Assembly: GCF_963583255.1 (NCBI RefSeq)
Contig: NC_084806.1
Span: 15,542,317-15,606,316, forward strand
Direction: 5' to 3'
Length of the DNA: 64,000 nt
DNA from: Pyrus communis
Taxonomy: Eukaryota > Streptophyta > Magnoliopsida > Rosales > Rosaceae
Under the pieces are notes generated by a model that did no database searches, was not told the origin of the DNA, and saw only the letters and a list, made by a program, of their open reading frames with translations. Below, one piece after another: positions 59,726 through 64,000 of this stretch; position 1 is the stretch's first letter, and every line of letters starts with the position of its first letter. The position numbers and the translations under genes were made by a program.

Positions 59726-61683
59726 TGGTCCGCAAATATGATATGGTGACTTGGATAGCAGCAGTGGTCGAGATTATATCGAGAATAGCCACATAATTAT
59801 CAAAAGGGAAATGATGAGATAAATTCCAAGAGGCATGATAGAATCGAAATACATCATACAACCTATCATCGAAGGTATCCGCTCCTATAAGTACAACACG
59901 ACAGTCAATTTGAAGGGACTTTCAAATCAATACATAAATTTGTCCTGCGTAATTTCTCGCTCTATGAGAACGCTCTTGCTTTTGAGAATACAATTGACCT
60001 CCCTAACTTCGTCAAGCATACCTCTCAATTTGTGTTAAATAGCTTTATGACTGACAACCGCCAACATCTCTAGTTTATGTTAAACAGCTCTAGAGCCATT
60101 GAGTCAGACGACCGAGGAGCATCTCATAGTTTGTGTAAACAACTCTACTCCAAGTTCGATTGACTACCTATCCAAGTCTTTGTCAACAATGGTTATTTGA
60201 GTCCTTGTTGGAAGATGTCACTTCATTAGCTTTCTCGATGGAGTGAGGTGTTACCGGGTGACATTGTTCGGCACAATGAAAACCGAACCCATTTTACGAT
60301 TAGATACTCATAAGTACACTTCAGAGTTCGGCATTCCGACAGGCGAACCACATTTACAATCAAGACACTTTATATCTTTCGAGTATTTATGTCCATACAG
60401 TCTAGTATCGATTCGGCGCACTTATATTTGCACAAATATAATTGAAGCAATCGAGCTTGGTGCAAATGATTCGTGAACTTCGCAGTGACTAGCAGCCTTG
60501 TCTTCAGGTTCTAGGACCCAAAGGTTGAGACGAGTTCCTTCCTCGTAAGCACTCAGATAAGAAGTCAGCAATGCGTTTGACACCACCACCACCACATCAT
60601 TTACTCACCGACCAAGCTCGGTTGTCGAGTTGGCACGCCCTGCATTCAACCAAAAGTAGTGTTCTAAAAATCGACTTAAGCGGCCGTTTACGACGACCCA
60701 CCATTGTGATTATATCAAAAGCGTTCAATTAGTCGGCGCCTAGATGGCCGACTGGGAGGGCTAGGCGGCCTCTGGCCGGTTATGTAACTTAAAAAAAAAA
60801 AAAATACAAAAGTTATGGTTGCAAAGGTTGTGCATCTCCGCTTCTTGTTGCGTTTTCATCGTGTCCTGCATCGTGTCCCCTCCTGCGTGGGTAGAAGAGG
60901 AGTCGGCATAAAACATTTAATGAGAGAAACCTCTATAAAATTGAAATTGCAGAGAAGAAAAAGTGAGACGGCGCAAAGGTTGTGTTGACTAGGGTTAGAG
61001 TTAGAGATTTTAAATTAGCTGATATGTCTTTTAAAATTAGGGAATAAATTATATTATTTATTTGATGTGAAAAAAACGAGGCTCAATCCTTTTTTGAATG
61101 AAAAACAAGGCCCATCAATTATTAAAATATATAGGCTTATAAAAAATGTTACAAAACCAAGAGAAAGCATCCTAAAATTTTACATATATACTCATATTTT
61201 ATAATATATGTAATAAATTAATCTATATGTCATTTTATTTTGCAATTTATGTATCTTGATACAATTATGTATTTTTTTAAATGTAAACAGACGCTTATTT
61301 TTACCCACAACAAAGTTTTTATGAGACAATGAGGATTGCATCGAGGATTTAACATAGAAGATATTACTTTACTATGTTTCTTCAGTGACTTGGATTGCAT
61401 GCAAAGGTACAACTTAAATAAATCCACCAAGAAATGAGCACAGTGACAGAAAAGTGCTTTTGCTTTGTATTTTATTCACTGACAAGTTAGCAGCAAAGAA
61501 GAGTGAGTAGGCAAGTTGCTTCAGAAGTTGCTAAACTTGATTGCAACATTGAACTTAATTTTTACTCCAATTTCTATTTGTCCAAAAGCAGTTGTTGGCT
61601 GTGACATTGTATATATTTACATCCCACCCACCCATTTGAAATTAGGAGGAGATATGAGGGGTAGAAAATTTCCGGGAGTCAGG
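59726..61683. other. Gene-free stretch before ARPC2B
   Basis: No gene. 60660-60790 is GC-richer with ggcggcc-type phrases (cttaagcggccgtttacgac, ctaggcggcctctggccgg) of a dispersed repeat. The 60243-60476 frame has no domain. The segment just before 61684 (aattaggaggagatatgagg) is presumably the ARPC2B leader. Confidence 0.4.
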
Positions 61684-64000
61684 ATGGCATGCTTAGAGAG
61701 GGCATCCCCAGCTTTGAAGGGAATTCTGCTCAAACGGTACCGGTAAGTACATTCGAGTTTTCGTGCTTACAATACTTGATTCGAGATACGTATTGTAGCA
61801 AATTTGTTACGTTATGTTCTTCACAGATTAGAAAGAGCTGCTTAGCAATAATCATATAGAAATTTAGATGTCTGCATTCCTGAAAAGAGTTGAAACAGTA
61901 AACTGTTACTGCTGTTAATCAGTTATAATCAGTGTGCATGTAAGGCAGCATTATCTTCATCCATCAGTGTCAAGCAAGCCATCATCCGGCGACGTTTTAC
62001 AAAGCGTAAAAGCTAAAAGAGCGAAAACTAAGACCGAGAAATACGGGAAGAAAATTTGACATTGTAAATTTCTTCAGTAAAAAAAATAGAGCAAATACAA
62101 GAGATTTAACAAGATTATTGACAATGGAACAGAAAAATGTCGTAGACAGAAATTATTACAAAAATGTATAAATGGTAGGAATTTGGTGACAGGGAGCTGT
62201 GGTTTCCAGGTAGATAAGCATTATGTGTCCAGCAATGAGTTGTGGGTAGCACAAACCTGTATATATGGTTCTCCCACTAAAACCAGTACCTGCGACATAT
62301 TTCACCAAATTGAAGAGAAATGTCACGTTCACCATCTTATCGTCTAAACTCGAAGCTGGTTGAATAGAAGAATTCCTAAACAGCGCTGTTTTTGTGGTGT
62401 TTAATTAATAATGGAATGATAAATTACTAAAAGCTTTTTCCCAGCTCGAAGATGGTTGAAGCTGTCAGTATTTTACAAACGAAAACACATTCTGATAATT
62501 AGTAATTGTTGCTTTCATAACAGTGACAGCAATTTCATGGAGATTGATCATCACTTATACGAATTCGGTTCTGTTGAATACCATATCCAGGTGAGTCCTC
62601 AGTGTGTACAGATTGAATTTAAAACATTGTAGCCAAGATGTGAAGCTAGTAATAATGTGTGGGTGGAAAATACCTCATCATATGGTTTTTCAAGCAGGTA
62701 ATTTGATATCTCTTCTGATGATTTTCGTGTAATAAAACAGTCTTCAGCATCAGATACACATTATATCTACTTGTCAGTGTCAACCCCGCTCCTTTCCCAG
62801 GGAGTCATGCGTCCGTATGGGATTTCACAATATACTAAACAGATGGTAAAGGGAATTCGTCCTGACATTGTGGAGATTGTTGAACCTGCAAAAGAAGGAT
62901 ACCAGCTTACTTTGAGACTTGATTTTTCTGGGATTCCAATTGGAAAAGGTTCTATATTCTTTCACACATCATCCCAATAATATACAAAAATTTAGTCATA
63001 TCATATATGTCAAACATAGCTTGTTACCAAGATGCTTGCAAATTTCATTTTGTTTAGATGACTGCTCACCTTGATAGCCAAAAGAACAAAAGGAAACAAA
63101 ATAATGAAACTCTGTAACCAATTACGCTAACAATGCTTTCTTGAATTCCAAGCTTCTTTTTCCTCCCATCCCTATAAATAAAGATGACATAACTTGTCAA
63201 TATGGCAACACACCACGAGCTGCAGTGAACGTCTCAAAACAAGTCTGAATAGTATGGAAAGCAGCTACGTCCTGCATATTTAATCAGTACGATAGTAAAA
63301 CCATTTTCGTACAGTACTGTCGATGCTAACATTGTAATTATGCATGCATTTTTCTCTCTCTAGATTCTGTGAAGGTAATTGCAGACATTGCTGCTGTGCA
63401 AGCAGTAATCTTAAGTTCTCAGCTGAAAGAAATGTTGATGAATGTTAACCCTCAAGATACATCGCAAGGAATGTATAAGCCACTCAAACTCGAATATCAC
63501 CCAAGAGAGCCTTTCTTTATTATTAGACAGGTAAATCATTAGCAAAATTAAGAAGAGTGCTGATTCAACTGAACTTATTCTAATTAATTTACTCTATAGT
63601 TCTAATGTACAATGAAGATATTCATGTTTAACAGCCACAGAAAATCATAGCAGTATTCCCGATACGTTTCAAAGACAAAACAGATGTCACTATTGCAACA
63701 GCATTCTTTCAGGTTTGTGACTGACGACTGATACAGTGAAGTAAAGATTTTCTTATTAGTAGTCAATGAAATCATACTATTCCTGCTAATGTAAAGATTC
63801 TTATTAGTACAGTCAATGATCTCACCCTTCCTGCTATTCCTTGCAATAACTGGTTTACATTTTATTTTTCTTGATTTTCTATTTTGATCTCCTTCTGGGG
63901 AATGGAGACAGGAGCTTATGGATGTCGGAAGTTCTGAAAAATGGAGGAAAGCGCCTCCTTGTTGCTGGTCACCCATTCCACCTCCAGAGTTAAGAGGAGA
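61684..64000 (+). CDS. ARPC2B: Actin-related protein 2/3 complex subunit 2B (5' part)
   Basis: Exons 61684-61742, 62524-62590, 62741-62948, 63364-63530, 63635-63712 and 63912 to the window edge are in phase. The protein begins MACLERASPALKGILLKRYR and continues EIDHHLYEFGSVEYHIQ, then STPLLSQGVMRPYGISQYTK, VKGIRPDIVEIVEPAKEGYQ, AVQAVILSSQLKEML, KPLKLEYHPREPFFIIRQPQ, FPIRFKDKTDVTIATAFFQE and CCWSPIPPPELRG. This matches Arabidopsis ARPC2B (DIS2 paralogue), a p34-Arc subunit of the ARP2/3 complex that nucleates branched actin. The third exon's donor (gttcta) is weak but keeps the frame. The 3' end is outside the window. Confidence 0.93.

Noticed and set aside
60243..60476. A 77-residue plus-strand frame
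   Set aside because: No domain, no splice sites, and codon pattern typical of chance; near degraded repeat DNA.
1..64000. CRISPR arrays, prokaryotic operons, tRNA genes or organelle-derived tracts
   Set aside because: None was visible; the direct repeats found are tandem minisatellites or transposon ends.

Overview
The window is nuclear DNA from a flowering plant: spliced genes with GT-AG introns sit in AT-rich, transposon-filled intergenic DNA, with plant LTR retrotransposons (copia, Ty3/gypsy Tat-type, Cassandra TRIM) and many MITEs. Homology to Arabidopsis proteins is high throughout. The repeat spectrum is reminiscent of Rosaceae (apple/pear type), but that placement is an inference. No prokaryotic features, CRISPR arrays or tRNA genes were recognised.

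Layout. 1-9.2 kb has no intact gene. It holds a MITE with a perfect 9-bp target duplication (2082-2354), a copia RNase H plus LTR remnant (6.3-7.0 kb), a copy of intron DNA from the RNA-binding-protein gene at 44 kb (7.26-7.76 kb), and an inverted-repeat element with internal minisatellite (7.77-8.44 kb). 9205-24458 is a dead copia element split by a ~10.4-kb Tat-type Ty3/gypsy element on the minus strand; both have recognisable target-site duplications. 24.5-31.1 kb holds another copia ruin, a rearranged Cassandra pair in inverted orientation, and a CACTA-like end.

The gene-rich half follows. 31128-40580 (+) is a 24-exon cyclopropane-fatty-acid-synthase-like gene (862 codons), carrying a hAT-like element in intron 1. 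42355-44870 (-) is a two-RRM glycine-rich hnRNP-like gene. 49775-50829 (+) is a plant-specific acidic protein with an MGC N-terminus. 51966-54474 (-) is a 99-residue plant-conserved protein ending in a CaaX-like tetrapeptide. 61684 to the window end (+) is ARPC2B, a subunit of the ARP2/3 actin-nucleating complex. From memory of Arabidopsis locus order, the last four genes look collinear with the AT2G33385-AT2G33410 interval. A well preserved Cassandra element (55879-56522) and a long-inverted-repeat element (58241-59725) lie before ARPC2B.

The genes do not form a pathway: lipid modification, RNA binding, two uncharacterised proteins and actin nucleation are neighbours only. Most of the unusual biology is the repeat architecture. 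I saw no convincing previously undescribed multi-gene system. The most worthwhile leads are the CaaX-ending small protein, the dispersed copy of hnRNP intron DNA, the asymmetric gypsy LTRs, the 5S-derived promoters in Cassandra copies, and the active-site substitutions in the CFA-synthase-like protein.
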